From assembly GCA_014529385.2 (NCBI GenBank), contig CM043942.1, forward strand, positions 35,447,469-35,511,468: 64,000 nucleotides of DNA. Direction: 5' to 3'. The notes under the pieces are model-generated. The model had not been told where the DNA came from. It worked only from the letters and a program-made list of their open reading frames with translations, and made no database searches. This DNA comes from Adiantum capillus-veneris (taxonomy: Eukaryota; Streptophyta; Polypodiopsida; Polypodiales; Pteridaceae). This document shows, one piece after another, positions 21,713 to 34,861 of this stretch. The number at the start of each line of letters is the position of its first letter. Within the stretch, counting starts at the first letter, position 1. Made by a program: the position numbers and the translations under genes.

Positions 21713-21927
21713 TGTTGGGGTGGTAAAGCCCAATGTGCAGCGCCTGAGTGCTGGGTAATTGGAGACTAACCGGGAACTACTACTGACAATTCATTCTACA
21801 TGAAAGAATAAGGACTCATAACCCTAACACTATTGTGTTTGGAGTCCACCCAAACCTGTGTCTCCTCTCTTCTTCTCTCTTCTCCATTGCTGCACTCACA
21901 CACACTCTCGCACATGCACTTCAACTA
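21713..21927 (+). repeat. Copia-D 5' LTR
   Basis: About 215 bases, TGTTGGGGTGG to TTCAACTA. Differs from the 3' LTR at many sites and has only a short AC stretch where the 3' LTR has 114 bases of AC. Confidence 0.88.
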
Positions 21928-21937
21928 GTATTAGAGC

Positions 21938-22969
21938 TCAGGGATTGGGCGCACCATTGGAGCTCAGAAGGGAAGTAGGCGGAGAGCAACAAAAACTACA
22001 ACATGTTTTTGAAGATCTATTTTTCCCTACCAAAACGTCTTCATTCAAGCGGATTCCCTCCATTGCTGCTCGGTTTTTTGTCCTCTTCAACTTTGCAGAA
22101 GAAAGTTTTCTCAAAATCTTCACCAATTTTGAGATACGTCACTCAGACTGCCTGTAGGTCGTGAAGTACAAGCTGCAGATTTTTACAGCTCTCTTTTGAC
22201 CCTTAAAAACAACTTATTTCATGTCCATTCCCGCATTACCCAACATTTTTGCGTGGTCTACAACTTTGCAGAAGGAATTTTCTACAAATTTTGCACGGTT
22301 TGAGAGATATGCAGGGTGGTCTACATTCGTTGGTTCTTCTGCGTACAGGTTTTTGTTACAGACTCTTTCTGCAATCTCTGTCACATGCACATTTGATGTA
22401 AGATCTTGAGGGTATGTTAAATTAGACAAACCACAGCAAAGGTTACATAAAAGGGTTTCTATGGTTGATGTAAGATCTTTTGCGGTTTATGTATTGTGTT
22501 GGAAATATGCAAAGCCTATTGTTGAGGGTCGTGGTAAGGTTTTATTGAGCTGGGGGATTCTCAAATGTGGAGATCCTTTCGGGGATACAAGTTTAGGAGC
22601 GAGCCCTTGACATCCCCATAGTTTGGCATCGACATAGAATGTATGTTTATGTGGTTAGTGAAGTATTGGTGTGCATCTGCTGGCCAGCCAGTGTTGGCAT
22701 TGCTGTCATCTTTATGCGTATGCATTTGACAATGTTCAGTTGGTCAGAGACACTATCCTAGAGTTGGAGACACTGATAGTGATAGTTCTTTGAGATTCTA
22801 TCTTTCCAGTTTAGCCACTTTGATCAGCGTCATTGTACACATTTGTTTTGGGTTTAGAAGTCAGTTTTGCAGGGGAGACTCTGCCGAAATTTTTCAGATT
22901 TTCTATCATCTTCTTTAGTGCACTGGATTTATCACTTTTGTTCCTTGTCGAGTAATGCTTCATCATCAA
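21938..22969 (+). other. Copia-D leader, no gene recognised
   Basis: Non-coding stretch between the primer site and gag. Contains repeated blocks such as TTCAACTTTGCAGAAG and CTACAACTTTGCAGAAGG (about 22087 and 22258). Nothing coding is supported. Confidence 0.5.
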
Positions 22970-24240
22970 AGAACTCTTTGTTCAACGTTGACAAGTTAGA
23001 TGGCACTAACTTCCCATTTTGGAAGGAATAAATTTACAATGTCTTAGTACAGAAGAAGCAGATCCGACTGATAAAGATGAAGGGATAATGCCTGAGGATA
23101 TGGATGAGTATGATTGGCAGCAGTTGGATGAGCTTTCCAAGTCCACCATCATGCTGACTTTGTCGAAGAATGTGTAAATCAATGTGAAACAAGGAAAAGA
23201 CTAGCTATGAGTTGTGGAAGAAGTTATGTAACCCGTATGAGAAGCAAAGTGCAGCATCACATGTTTATTTACTGAAAAAGTTAGTTGATTTGAAGATGGA
23301 TGAGGGCACACCCATGTGCAACCATCTCAATGAGTTCAATACAATTTTCAGTCATCTTTCTGTGTAGGAGTCAATTTTGACAATTCAATCAAAGCAATGT
23401 TCTTGCTAGTTACATTGCTAGAAAGTTGGGATACTTTTCTCACAACCATAAGTAACTCCCTCATGATGGTTTAACATGTGCTGATGTTGAGAGTAGTTTT
23501 CTTACTGAAGAGGTTAACAGGAAGAATCTTGATACTTCTTGTGGTACTAGCAATGCTCTCGTTGTTCGTGGTCGATCACAAGAAAAGGGAAAGCAGAATC
23601 AAAGAGGAAAATCTTGTAGCAAATCACGTGGCCGAAAAGACATCGAGTGCTATCATTGTCACAAAAAGGGTCATATGAAGAAAGAATGTCGAAAGTGGAA
23701 ACAAGAGAAAGGTAAAGACAAGAAGCAGGAAGAAGGCAAGACTAAGGAAGGCAATATATAGATTGAAGAGATCAACAATGTTTTTGTTGAAGATTCTGAT
23801 GGAGACATTTATCTCACATCTGTAGTGGATTCAACATTTTTGGTTGCCACTGATGACTATGCTTTACAGGATTGGGTTATTGATTCAGGTGCATTGTTTC
23901 ATGTGACTCTTCACAGAGAGTGGTTCCATACAGTGCAACCCATAAAGGTCGTGTTCGTCTTGGCAATGATTTTGCTTGCAACATAGCTGGTGTCGGCAAT
24001 GTGCAGCTGAAGTTTTAGAGTGGTTCTTCATTCATGCTCAAGAATGGGAGAGTTGTGCCAAAGCTTACCAAAAGCTTGATTAGCACAAGACAATTGGATG
24101 ATGCAGGATATTATTGTCCATTTGGTGATAGTTCGTGGAATATCATCAAAGGTTCTTTAGTGGTAGCACATGGTTCAAAGTCTGGGACTTTGTACATGCT
24201 ACATGTATCCAATGTTAAAAAAACCATGTAATTGTGTAAC
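22970..24240 (+). pseudogene. Copia-D gag and protease, decayed
   Basis: Gag begins near 22976 with a VDKLDGTNFPFWK-like stretch and continues with several stops. A zinc knuckle CYHCHKKGHMKKEC is readable at about 23647-23688. The protease segment WVIDSGALFHVT is near 23874-23910 with D-S-G retained. Frames change several times and one in-frame stop lies before protease (23758), so no product is possible. Confidence 0.82.
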
Positions 24241-25640
24241 CGAGCAGCCAAGTGTTTCTTTGTGGCATCATCGGTTAGGACATATGTCTCAAAAGGGAAT
24301 GAAAATATTGTCTCGTTTTGGTTATGTTCTTGGCTTCAATTTCTCAAACTTTTTAGTTTGTGAGCATTGTTTTTATGGTAAACAAACACAGTCACCACAC
24401 AAAAGGGAAAGTACACGAAAAAGTGAGCCATTAGAGTTAGTGCATAGTGATGTGTGTGGACCTATGCCTAGCATATCCATGGGAGGTTCATTGTACTTTG
24501 TTACATTCATTGATGACTTCTCAAGGAAAGTGTGGGTATATCCTCTGAGGAAGAAGGATGAAGTTCTTTACAAATTTTAGAATTTTGTGGAATTAGTGGA
24601 TAATTAGTCTCGTAAGAAAGTCAAGTGCTTAAGGGTAAACAAACACAGTCACCACACAAAAGGGGAAGCACTCGGAAAAGTGATCCATTAGAGTTAGTGC
24701 ATAGTGATGTGTGTGGACCTATCCCTAACATATCCATGGGAGTTTCATTGTACTTTGTTACATTCATTGATGACTTCTCAAGGAAAGTGTGGGTATATCC
24801 TCTCAGGAAGAAGGATGAAGTTCTTTAAAAATTTTAGAATTTTGTGGCATTAGTGGAGAATCAGTCTGGCAAGAAAGTCAAGTGCTTAAGGTCAGACAAT
24901 GGTGGTGAGTATGTCATTAAAGCCTTTCAAAATGGTTCTGATTCCAAAGGCATCAAAAGAGAGTTGACTGCTCCATATATCCTCCACAAAATGGTGTTGC
25001 TGAGAGGATGAACCATACCATACAAGAGAAGTTACGTACCATGTTGTCTGATGCAGAGTTGCCTAATGGTTTTTGGGAGAAAGCTTTAGTAACTGCTATC
25101 CATCTTATTAACAGATCTCCTATAACAAGGCTTTAGATGAGAAGGTACCTGAAGAGCTTTGGTCTGGGAAGCCACCTTCTTACAAGCATCTTAGAGTCTT
25201 TGGCTGTGAAGCGTATTGCCATGTTCCAAAGGAGTCTCAAAGCAAGTTGGCTCCTAAGTCAAAGAAATGCATATTTCTTGGCTATGGCAATCCTGACGAG
25301 ATGGGATTTTGGTTATGGGATCCTGAAGCTAGAAAGATAGTTCGCAGCAATGACGCATACTTCAATGATAAAAAGATGTATAAGACGCCTGTGCATTTCC
25401 AAGAAGATGGAATTGTCCACAATAGGGCTGAAGTGGCTAATGTTAGACAACAAGGACTGAATCCTCCTGTAGTACAAGGTGTTGCTAAGGGACAACCGGC
25501 TCGAGCAGTTATTAGAAGATCTACAAGAGTTTCAAGGCCTCCCGATAGATTTACTCCCTCAGTGGACTACATTATGTTGAGAGATTGCGGAGAGCCTTCC
25601 TACTATAAGGAAGCCATGTCAATGGATGACAAGGCAAAGT
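24241..25640 (+). pseudogene. Copia-D integrase, decayed, with tandem duplication
   Basis: GAG-pre-integrase LWHHRLGHMSQKGM is near 24260. The integrase start LELVHSDVCGP is present twice, because 24379-24635 is repeated as 24636-24892 with a few per cent divergence. The RSDNGGEY-like segment is near 24890-24912, then the Glu region GVAERMNH near 24995, and the C-terminal CEAYCHVPKESQSKLAPKSK region. Frameshifts near 24970 and 25125 break it. Confidence 0.82.
24379..24892 (+). repeat. 257-base tandem duplication in Copia-D integrase
   Basis: The two units start at 24379 and 24636, both with GTAAACAAACACAGTCACC. The copies differ at a dozen or so positions by eye, so the duplication is not recent. 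It may predate or follow the insertion of this copy. Confidence 0.9.
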
Positions 25641-27155
25641 GAGAGAAAGCTATGCAATAAGAAATGGATTCGTTGCATAAGAATCAAACTTGGAAGGTAG
25701 TTCGTTTGCCTAAAGGTAAAAAGGCATTACCATGCAAATGGGTGTACAAGCAGAAAAATTACACCTCAAGATAATAAACCCAAGTACAAGGCACAACTTG
25801 TTGCTAAAGGATTTAAGGAGCAACAGCAGGGTATTGACTTTGATGAGATCTTTTCTCCGGTTGTCAAGATGACTACTCTACGGTATGTACTTGTGTTGGT
25901 TTCTAAAGACAACATGGAACTTGACCAGATCGTTGTCAAGATGACGATCTTGCATGGTGGTGATCTTCAAGAAGAAGTTTATATGCAGCAACTAGAAGGT
26001 TTTGTTGAGAAGCAATGAAGACTTGGTGTGTCAGTTAGAAAAGACTCTTTATGGTCTAAAACAATCGTCAAGGGAGTGGTATCGTAAATTCTACTCGTTC
26101 ATGCTCTCTCAAGGCTACAAACATAGTAATATGGACCATTGCCTCTACGCTAAGCAAGCGAAAGATGGTAGTTTTTTTATTTTGGTCCTTTATGTGGATG
26201 ATATGTTAATTGTCGGGAAATGTAAGGATGAGATTTCAGCCTTGAAGGCAGAGTTACATGCAAAATTTGAAATGAAAGACATGGGTGAAGCAAGCCCTAT
26301 CCTTGGCATGTGCATTAAGCAAGACAGATGCAAGAAATTGGTCTATTTGTATCAATCTGAGTACATTGCTAAAGTGCTCAAGCATTTCAATATGGAGAAG
26401 GGGAAGGCATTGAGCTCCATTGTCGCCATATGTGAAACTTTCTAAAAATTATTGCCCTAAGTCTGAAGAGAAAAAGGCTGAGATGGCACAAGTGCCTTAT
26501 TCATCTGCAGTTGGGAGTTTAACATATGTTATGATTGCTACACGTCCTGATATTGCTTTTGCAATGGGAGTTGTTAGCAGATATATGTCAAATCCAGGCA
26601 AGAAACATTGGGAGGTAGTGAAAGGGGTTATGTGATATTTGAATGGTACAAAAGACTTGTGCATTTTCTTGAGAAGAAAGGAAGCATGTGTAATGGGTTA
26701 CACGGATGCAAATTATGCAGGAGACTTGGACAAGAGAAGGTCCACTTCAGGCTATGTTTTTGAATTCACTGGAGGTGCAGTTTCATGGCGATCTCATTTG
26801 CAAGATTGTGCTAACTTGTCTACTATAGAGGTTGAATATGTTGCAGCTTCAGAAGCTTGTAAGGAAGCTATATGGCTTGTTCGGCTAGTCGGAAACTTGG
26901 AAATCAATGTTGAGATGCATGTGTTACATTGTGATAGCCAAAGTGCTATACAATTGGCAAGGAATCCAGTGTTTCATGCAAAGACAAAGCATGTGGATGT
27001 GAAGTATCACTTCATTCGCGAGGTGCTTGAGGACAAGTGATTGCAGCTTGCCAAAATTCACACCACTGAGAATCCACTAATCTTCTAACAAAGGGCTTAC
27101 CTTCAGAGCGGTTTGCACATTTTCGGGCACTCATGGGCATTGGGTAGATGATCAT
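25641..27155 (+). pseudogene. Copia-D reverse transcriptase and RNase H, decayed
   Basis: RT motifs in order: KWVYKQK near 25737, VAKGFKEQQQGIDFDEIF near 25802, LYGLKQSSREWY near 26049, catalytic LYVDDMLIV near 26188-26214. RNase H has YTDANYAGDLDKRRSTSGYV near 26700 and HCDSQSAIQLARNP near 26929. Stops occur at 25640, 25771, 26015, 26444 and 26634 among others. A KWVYK...VVKM segment is partly repeated near 25930. Confidence 0.85.
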
Positions 27156-27234
27156 GGTCATTATCTACGTGTATTGTATGTATATATACATTGTCACCCC
27201 AGCTTCAAGGCACATTGTCCTTTAAGTGGGAGGT

Positions 27235-27549
<315 letters not shown>

Positions 27550-28532
27550 TCTCTGTTCTCCATCTCATATAGATCTTTGGGTTACCTTGGACATGTATGA
27601 CACTTTTATGGGTTCCTACATAAGCCATAAAGGGATGGTACTTTGAATATCCAAGTTCCCTTCTCTTTGTGTGGGGAGTGTTGATTGAACAACACCCTCT
27701 TGAGTATCATGCCTTCATTTAAAGATTCATCAGAGGTTCTTTGTAACTAATGGAATTGCTTTAGGCACTTACATCATTATTATCCACCCCATAGAATAGA
27801 TCCTTGAGGCCTTTTGGGACTATTTGTACAACATTAAGAATCATCTCATCTCATTTCTGAGTGAGTGTATGTGAAAGCAAAAAACTTGAAATGCCCTTTC
27901 TACCACCCACATGTAGTGGATTGCTTTTGTTAGTCGCACACTTGAATAGCATGCCTCAAGTGTTTGGTCAAAAGTGATTATTCCTACAATTGTTTGAACG
28001 TCTTCCTTTCTACCACACGTTGGAGCTTCCTAAAACTCATATATGAGCTTTCTAAGAATCATATATTGAGGTGGACTCATTGAGAAGATCTTTTGAGATC
28101 CTTATCAATACATGTAAAGATGCACATGTATTTCAAAAGTAACGATGAATACATTTGTCAAGGATATGGTGCATGGCATTGGTGGCATCATTGGATGCAT
28201 TTGTACAGTGTAGATGGGTGGTACAAAAGTTGTGTAAATGCTTAAGTATTTCACTGTATACCGTGTCACAAATCTTGAGCGAAATCAAAATGAGAAGAGC
28301 TTTATAAGAACTACATATGGTTGATATTTATTATGTCAAAATTTGTGGTTGTGATATTCAATTACAAAAGGTATATCACAATTATAAATCTTATTTTTTA
28401 GGTGAATAGTTTGAAGTTTTTAAAGTAATTATATATTTTATCAATGAAATATATTGACGTGATTCTGTTAGGAATAAAGGCGTAGCAAACTAGAGATTAG
28501 AGTGATTTACTAATGGAGAGTGATAATTTTCA

Positions 28533-28595
<63 letters not shown>

Positions 28596-30200
28596 ACATG
28601 ATATACGTGTTTCCCCCAAGTATGGGCTACGTTGTCGATGGATTTGTGTTCAAAAGGTGAGCCAGGAAGGCGCAGGGCCTCTAGATGTGAGAGGTGTGAG
28701 AAAAAGAGTTGCAGCAGACACAATCAATGAAGCTTAAACACTTGAATCTAACAACTTGAACAAGATTTTGAAGCTTGATTACTCAAAGTGGACTGTTAAC
28801 AACATCCGCTACTTAAATTAAATGCTAGTTGATAAGTTTAGGCTCCTCACATTCAACGTGACTTAATTCATGTGATAATTGAGAAAATAAAATTTTAGTT
28901 ATCTCGATGATGATAATGCCGAAGTCGATGATCATAGTACTGAGGATGACAATGTTTTTCCCTTTGTCTTAATTAGCCTTCCAAGATCGCCTTGATGCTC
29001 TTCCTCTCCTTCGTTCCTCCTCTGCTGCTTCAAGGTCGAGGGACAGAGAGAGATATGAGGGATAGTATTAATTATGACTTATTGAAAACCAAGCTAATGA
29101 GCTTGGGATTGAGAAAGAGATTATGGCTTTGGTTATGGATTCATTAAAATTAGGCTAATAATATTGGGATTAACAATATAGATTTCATAGATTTCAAAGA
29201 TTTTTGGGAGAGAGCAAGATATGACCATGACATTGGGAGGGAGATCAATCTCCAAGGCTTGAGTATCAGGGGGAAAGAGAGAGAGCTTGCGAGATTAGAG
29301 TGGGCTATGGCTATGGCGGGGGCTATGGGAGCTTATCTAGAGAGATCTCAAGGCTTATGCATAAGAGAGGGCTCCCCATGTCCCCCATGAGAGAGAGCGT
29401 CCTTCCTTTTTGCATGAGAGCTGACTTTTGGAAGCTTCCTTTTCATGGGTAGCTCCCCCTTTCTATTTAGGCCCGTCACTAGCGATATCGCTAGGGGGCA
29501 CGGTCCCTTGATGAGTTGGCAATCCAAACTTTGACATGCACAAAATACGGTGATGATGGAGCCAAATTGTAGCACCAAGACCTGCCGAGCATTGTTTGCT
29601 TCATTGGCAACTTTGTCCGCGCTCTCTACTGCCCAACGCAAGCTCGTTTCTCCCTCTCCTTTCATCTGCTCGTTGTTTGCACCTCCATGGTCCTCCTCAT
29701 TTCACATTTAAAAAAAACAAAAAACCCTTAGATAGTTTTGGGCGGCCTTACCTTGAGTTCCTTGGTGGCCGGCTTGTAAAATGCACCACATTGGGTGTAC
29801 ATAGCATCATATTGAGCATGTGGACCGGCCAAGGCATTACCATGTTGAACATTCCAAGTTTGTCAATATCTTATTGTGCTATCATGAAGGCATCACATTT
29901 GGTGCTTACATCATCCAACTCATAGCTAAGCATAGCATCACCTCCAATGGCTTCTACCATTAATGTACATCAATATGAACCTCCCTTGATCTTGTCCTTT
30001 TTGGCATATGTATCGGCCAAAGTGCAGTTAAGCACATCATGTTTCTTCATTAGCGGGCCATGGATTACAATTCAATTGAAGCACTAGCTATCAATGCACT
30101 ACAAGAGATTAAATTTTGAACAAGATACCATTTTCCAGAACCTGGTTGAAGCTCAAAACTCCCAGATGAAGAACTAACCGGGGCGACCAAAGTGGTACAA
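27550..30200. other. Unannotated intergenic DNA
   Basis: No coding region is supported on either strand. It contains an AG microsatellite at 28536-28594 and a perfect 16-base palindrome CTAGCGATATCGCTAG at 29479-29494. The 29050-29350 stretch is rich in GAGAGA and GGGATTGAG motifs. Confidence 0.55.
28536..28594. repeat. AG microsatellite
   Basis: About 29 AG units. Confidence 0.95.
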
Positions 30201-30910
30201 AACAAGCCCTTGGTGAAACTTAAATTGGCCATATCTTGACAATCAAAACTCTAATTGACAATATATAAAGATCAACATGCTCCTCAAAGTGAGCGCTTCA
30301 GGCCCATGCATTCATATCAACCTTTACCCTTCATCAACAACAGCTGCCCAATCCGATACGGATCTGCTATCAACTCAAACTTCAAACTGACATAACTTCC
30401 TATTTGTAGCTCCAATTGACAAGCCGCAAAGACAGGCCTGTAGAGAACTTAAAGTACTACAATTCTAATGAATAAACTCCCATCTATGACCACTTTGATC
30501 ATACTGTTTGTTAGCATTAACAAGACAACTTCTGGCCCTTTAAAGCCGTATCTGGCATACTTTTAGCTTAAACTTGACTTGTTATCAAGCCCTTATTATA
30601 TTGTTGAATAAGCATATAGGATTCAAATAAACCTTATTTGCATCCCTTTGCTCATTTTCTCATCAGCTGCCCGACATCCATCCCCTCTAAACTTGCATAA
30701 CCTCCAATCTGCGCCAATAGGTCTTCAATCTTCATCTGCTATAAACACCTTAAGCTACTTGCCATCAAGATCACATAATTGGTAAGTACATATAAAACAA
30801 AATAAGGCTTAAACCATGTCATTAATGGTCTAGCTCAATTATTTGGTAGCTGCCCCATCACAAATCTTTCAACTGTATTGGTCGTATCTCCAAAGCACTT
30901 AATTATGAAA
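30201..30910 (+). repeat. Diverged dispersed repeats with AGCTGCCC and CATAACTTCC-like cores
   Basis: AGCTGCCC occurs at about 30344, 30665 and 30848, each followed about 35-55 bases later by a CATAACTTCC, CATAACCTCC or CGTATCTCC core. Related cores followed by a CAATTGAC-like stretch occur near 30223 and 30400. Spacing is about 140-190 bases. The family is not identified. It resembles non-coding internal repeats of plant retroelements. Confidence 0.5.
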
Positions 30911-32517
30911 AATATGTTTAGTGAACCCTGCCAGACTCAAGTGCTCCATTTAATCATGCACACGCTTGACCATCAAGATCGATTTAGGAAACTCTATCAA
31001 GGTCAAGTATGCCTTAGTCTTTCTGCACACGGAATGGCCGTCAAGTCCTTCTTCTCGAGTTCTGGAAATAGAACCAACTCAAAAGATGTGAAGATACTTC
31101 ATCAATTGTGTAAAGAAGTCAATTGGAAGCTAGCCATATAAGATTACTGACCACAAAACCCAAAACCTTTTCTTCATTGCATAATCCAAAAACAAAACCT
31201 AGTGCCAAGTAACTTGCTACAAGAAAATAAATGATATCCTTGAATCTGCAAGTTGCACTTCAGTAGCCCCCAGGATCAAATGGAATAATAAGAAATTGCC
31301 CCAATAGTGGAGTAGCATAATACCCACATGACCATACATTTCCTGTATCAATCAATATCAAACTTTTTTGGTGTAGTTGTGCTATTCTTGGATCACATAG
31401 CATGCAACCAAAATGTATATCCACAAGTAACCATTCGTATTGAACCTACTCTTGAAGATCCTTAGGATCTCTTGGATCAAATACCATTAAGGGAACATAG
31501 CATTGATGGGCCCCACAATATACTAGAGCATCACCTGAAGCATAGTGCAACACCCACATCCCATAAACTTCTGGCAGCTTAAGCTCATTACCAGCAAGCC
31601 TTGAAGAGCAATGACTCCCTTTTACAAGCATCCAATTCATCACTGACATAAACATCATTAAAAAAAGTACATCCAAATCCTACCATAATTGGCATACTGT
31701 CCAAGGAAATTAATAAATATGTACACATTTTTAAGTACCCATGGTGATTTTAGTATCTTCACCCCCTGTAGCTTCATAGCCATTGTGAAGAACCGTGGAA
31801 CAATCTAGACCTGTATCAACAGAGGTATCTTTATTTGTGTTTTGAGCTTGATCATGTAAACTAACTTTAGCTTGCAAATCTTCATCCATAGCATCCTCAA
31901 GAAAACCACTCTTCAAAGCCTCAACATGCATCAGAACTTTAGGAGTTACCTCCTCTTGCAACCCCTGTATAAGCATAGAAGTAGAATCTCCATGGATAAC
32001 CTGCTCACAACCAATATGATCTAGACAATCTTAAGACTCATCAATGTAGTCCTCTCTTTCCTCGTATGAATCCATGCTACTTAACAACCCATCATAACAC
32101 TGCAAAGGTTCATCTGGCACCCCTTCTAAAGGAATACCCTCATGCATATCCTGTTCGGCTCATTAACCTCCTGTACATTTTTAGGCATTGTTTATATAAT
32201 AGCTTTATTGATGCAATAATCTACAGTAAACCTATTGTCCCGCTTAGCTACAGTGTTAATAGACCCATTAGTAGCATGTAGTGGATCATCTTCTTGATAG
32301 ACTTTTTGAGAACATCCCATTCTAAGGTCAGTAGCTTGAAAATCATTTGTTGTACAATCTAGATCTTCACTAGAACCATTATCGCAGGGAACTTCCATGC
32401 GAGAAATCTTCGAAAAAAAACATATATTTGTATTTCAGCATTAAATTCATTGTTTACCTTTGCTAGGTTACTCCAAATATGGTACTCTGAAGTTGAATCT
32501 GCTACTTCCAAATCCGT
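30911..32517. other. Unannotated DNA with short minus-strand open frames
   Basis: Frames at 31446-31676 and 31731-31976 on the minus strand look somewhat protein-like (for example GMWVLHYASGDALVYCG), and the first stays readable past its stop for about 60 codons. I recognise no family and find no start or splice structure. This may be a remnant of an older element, and no function is assigned. Confidence 0.4.
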
Positions 32518-34445
32518 TGGTGCAGCCAAAGTGTGTCGACCTAAGCAGAGGGAACATACAGTGATGTGTATGATCATAGATGCATGGCAAAGGGTTAGAG
32601 TAGATGGGAAGAGCCTGGATAGGCAAGTGGCAATAGAAATGTATGCTTTACGTGGTTTTATAGGCCAAAAAGGCTCCATATAAGGCTTCATAGGGTAACA
32701 AGTGAAGGATGTCCGAGGTGCTGGTTCTTGTCTTGGATATGTAGAGATTGAAGTGCTGAAGGAGAAAGTCCAGACAGATCGTCAAACAGAGCTACGGAGC
32801 CTAATATATTTGAGTTTGAAGGTGCAGTGCCATTGTAGATCTAAGCCGGATAGGATAGGTGGAGCCAGGTGATCCAAACCAGTTTGGACTTGTGGGTATG
32901 TAGAGCCTAATTATTGAGCTAGTTGGTATTTTCAGATCTACAATCTGAGTCCCGGATGTCAAGTTATTAGCAGGCAAAGTTTTGGCGGCGGCCAGGTTTG
33001 TGCCGGGTTAGCCACCTCGAGAAATGTGCTATCTGAGTTTTTGAAGTGTCGCCAGGTTGTGTATGTGTTTTATGGCACTAGTGAGGGCCATAGGAGTTTA
33101 CGGCGCATCAATAGGGCGTTGGGCCGATCAAATATTAAAGTTTGCAAATGATGGTAGTTGTCAGTTAGGTGGTAGTTTGCAAATGATGGTAGTTGTCAGT
33201 TAGGTGGCAGCAGATGGTTTTTCCTAGTTTTTGGGTGTGTCTCTTGAGGGCCCAAAAATTTACAAAAGCATCGGGGTTTTCACAAGATGGAGTCATGAAT
33301 CCGAGGTTTCGATGGTACTTTGCGGCTCGAAGGCTGGACAAGTGAGCAGGAAAAGCCAATGCATTGAAGGGAGGGCAAAATAAGGGTTTTTTTGGAATCA
33401 ATTGGGGGGGGTTTTTTAGTGCTTTGAAGGCCTTGGGATGCAAGCTGACGGGCTGTCGCAACGTGGCACCAGCGCATGAACCCACATAGGGCGCTTAAGT
33501 GAGGAATGCGGACTATATATTCCGGGGTGTGAACCCTCATGTAGACACAAGGAGAGAAGGTAGGCATGGTGGCCAGCTGTGTTGTTGGCATTACGGGCTC
33601 TGCATGAGGCCGAGCAAGGAGGTGGGGAGTTTTGAGCGGCCGTGGTGGCCCGTGGTGGCGTGACTGGCACCTGTAGAGGCGGCACCAATGGTGGGAAGGT
33701 GGTGATGTAATGGCACTCGCTTGGAATGATTCTCGCACCCTCACCTTCAAGAGAGAAATAGGGAGAGTCGACGACGTCGTCGGTGCCCTACATAAGCGGG
33801 AGTTCTTGTGAATGCTTGAGGTCCAAGGCAAAGCCGGGCCCGAAATAGAAAAAGGGGGTCTTCACATGCATGGCAACCCAAAATAGAGACGGTGCTAAAT
33901 TGGGAGGTGCTCCCACGCCCTAAGGGCAGTTTTTGGATGGGTTCGGGGAGCTCCTTGAGGAGAGCCGGAAAAGAAGCAGAGGAGGCGGTTTTTTTGCTCA
34001 AGGGAAGGAAGGAGTTCTTTTGCCAAGGGAGGAGAAGAGTTCAAAGGGGTGTTCACAAGCTCCCAAGGCAAGTAAAAGGCGTTTTTTGAGGAGGAGAAGC
34101 TCGGAGAGAGCTGTGGAGGAATAGTTTGGAGCCACGTAAGCAATCTCAAGGGTTTTTGCATTCCGATCTCAGTGAGGAGAGTTGTACGAGTGGTGAAGCC
34201 AAAGTTGCCATTTATTTCCTTGTTGCTCGAGGTCTCCATGCCAAGCCGATTGTAGCAGGTTTTGATGGTGGTGTAGATGATGTTTTTTTGCCATAATTGA
34301 AGTAAATCGTACTGATTTCTTGTGTCATTTCTTCCCCTTTACCCCTTTCTTCTCTTTGCTTTGTTCCAACAAGCTCGTGCCGGTGTTGGAGATGTGTGTG
34401 CCTCCCCCGGCCTCTGTGTGTGTGTGAGAGAGAAAGAGAGAGCGA
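32518..34445 (+). repeat. LTR-F left repeat (5' LTR)
   Basis: About 1.93 kb matching 57097-59019 along its whole length, at roughly 85-90 per cent by eye. Starts TGGTGCAGCC. Contains a 35-base tandem duplication (33139-33173 and 33174-33208) that is absent from the right copy. A TATA-like ACTATATATTCC is at 33511-33522. The end is near 34445, inferred from the last match before Copia-E cuts the other copy. Confidence 0.8.
33509..33521 (+). promoter_or_regulatory. LTR-F TATA box
   Basis: GGACTATATATTC in the left repeat, matched by GGACTATATAATT near 58052-58064 in the right repeat. Conservation in both copies and a position about 1 kb into the LTR suggest the element promoter. Confidence 0.5.
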
Positions 34446-34714
34446 TGTGTACTGCAGCACGGTCATAAACGGGACAGATGTGGATTTCTTTCGATTGTGC
34501 GAGTTTTGGAGGTGAACTCTAGTGGATTGGGGTGTAGTGCTTATTCTGGGCTATAGAGAGGCAGATTGTTTGGGTTCCGGGTGTGTTCCCCTTTCCCCCC
34601 ATCCATCTTTTGGTGCCCCCACTGAGGACTGTTGATGCTTCAATTTCAAGGTTAAGCGGTGTTTGAAAGTTGACAAGCAGTTGGCGGATTGTCAAAACAT
34701 TTTGCAGTTGTGTT

Positions 34715-34855
34715 TGAAAATATGATGGAGCCAAGCTTTGGCCCCTTATTTACAGGTGTTGAGGACCGTGAAGAGAGTCTTACCGTATGGCGAGCGAGAT
34801 TTTTTGAGCGAAGGAAAATCCGAGAAAATGAAATAAAGAAACCAAATGGGCTTTG
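34715..34855 (+). pseudogene. LTR-F gag, N-terminal fragment
   Basis: A short open frame with ATG near 34721 reads through EDREESLTVWRARFFERRKI and ends near 34854. It resembles the start of a gag domain (charged, W..RFFE) but is too short to be sure. The likely continuation is on the other side of the 11-kb insert, at about 46015. Confidence 0.4.
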
Positions 34856-34861
34856 ATAAGA

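Noticed and set aside
31446-31976. Two minus-strand frames that look partly coding
   Set aside because: No recognised family, no start or splice evidence, and the first ends in a stop. They remain listed only as unannotated sequence.
32359-32691. Minus-strand frame crossing the LTR-F left edge
   Set aside because: It is antisense within the LTR and has no independent evidence.
33280-34239. Several overlapping frames inside LTR-F copies (also 57893-58840)
   Set aside because: They are Ser/Pro/His-rich shadow frames in non-coding LTR sequence. Their similarity between copies only reflects the LTR repeat.
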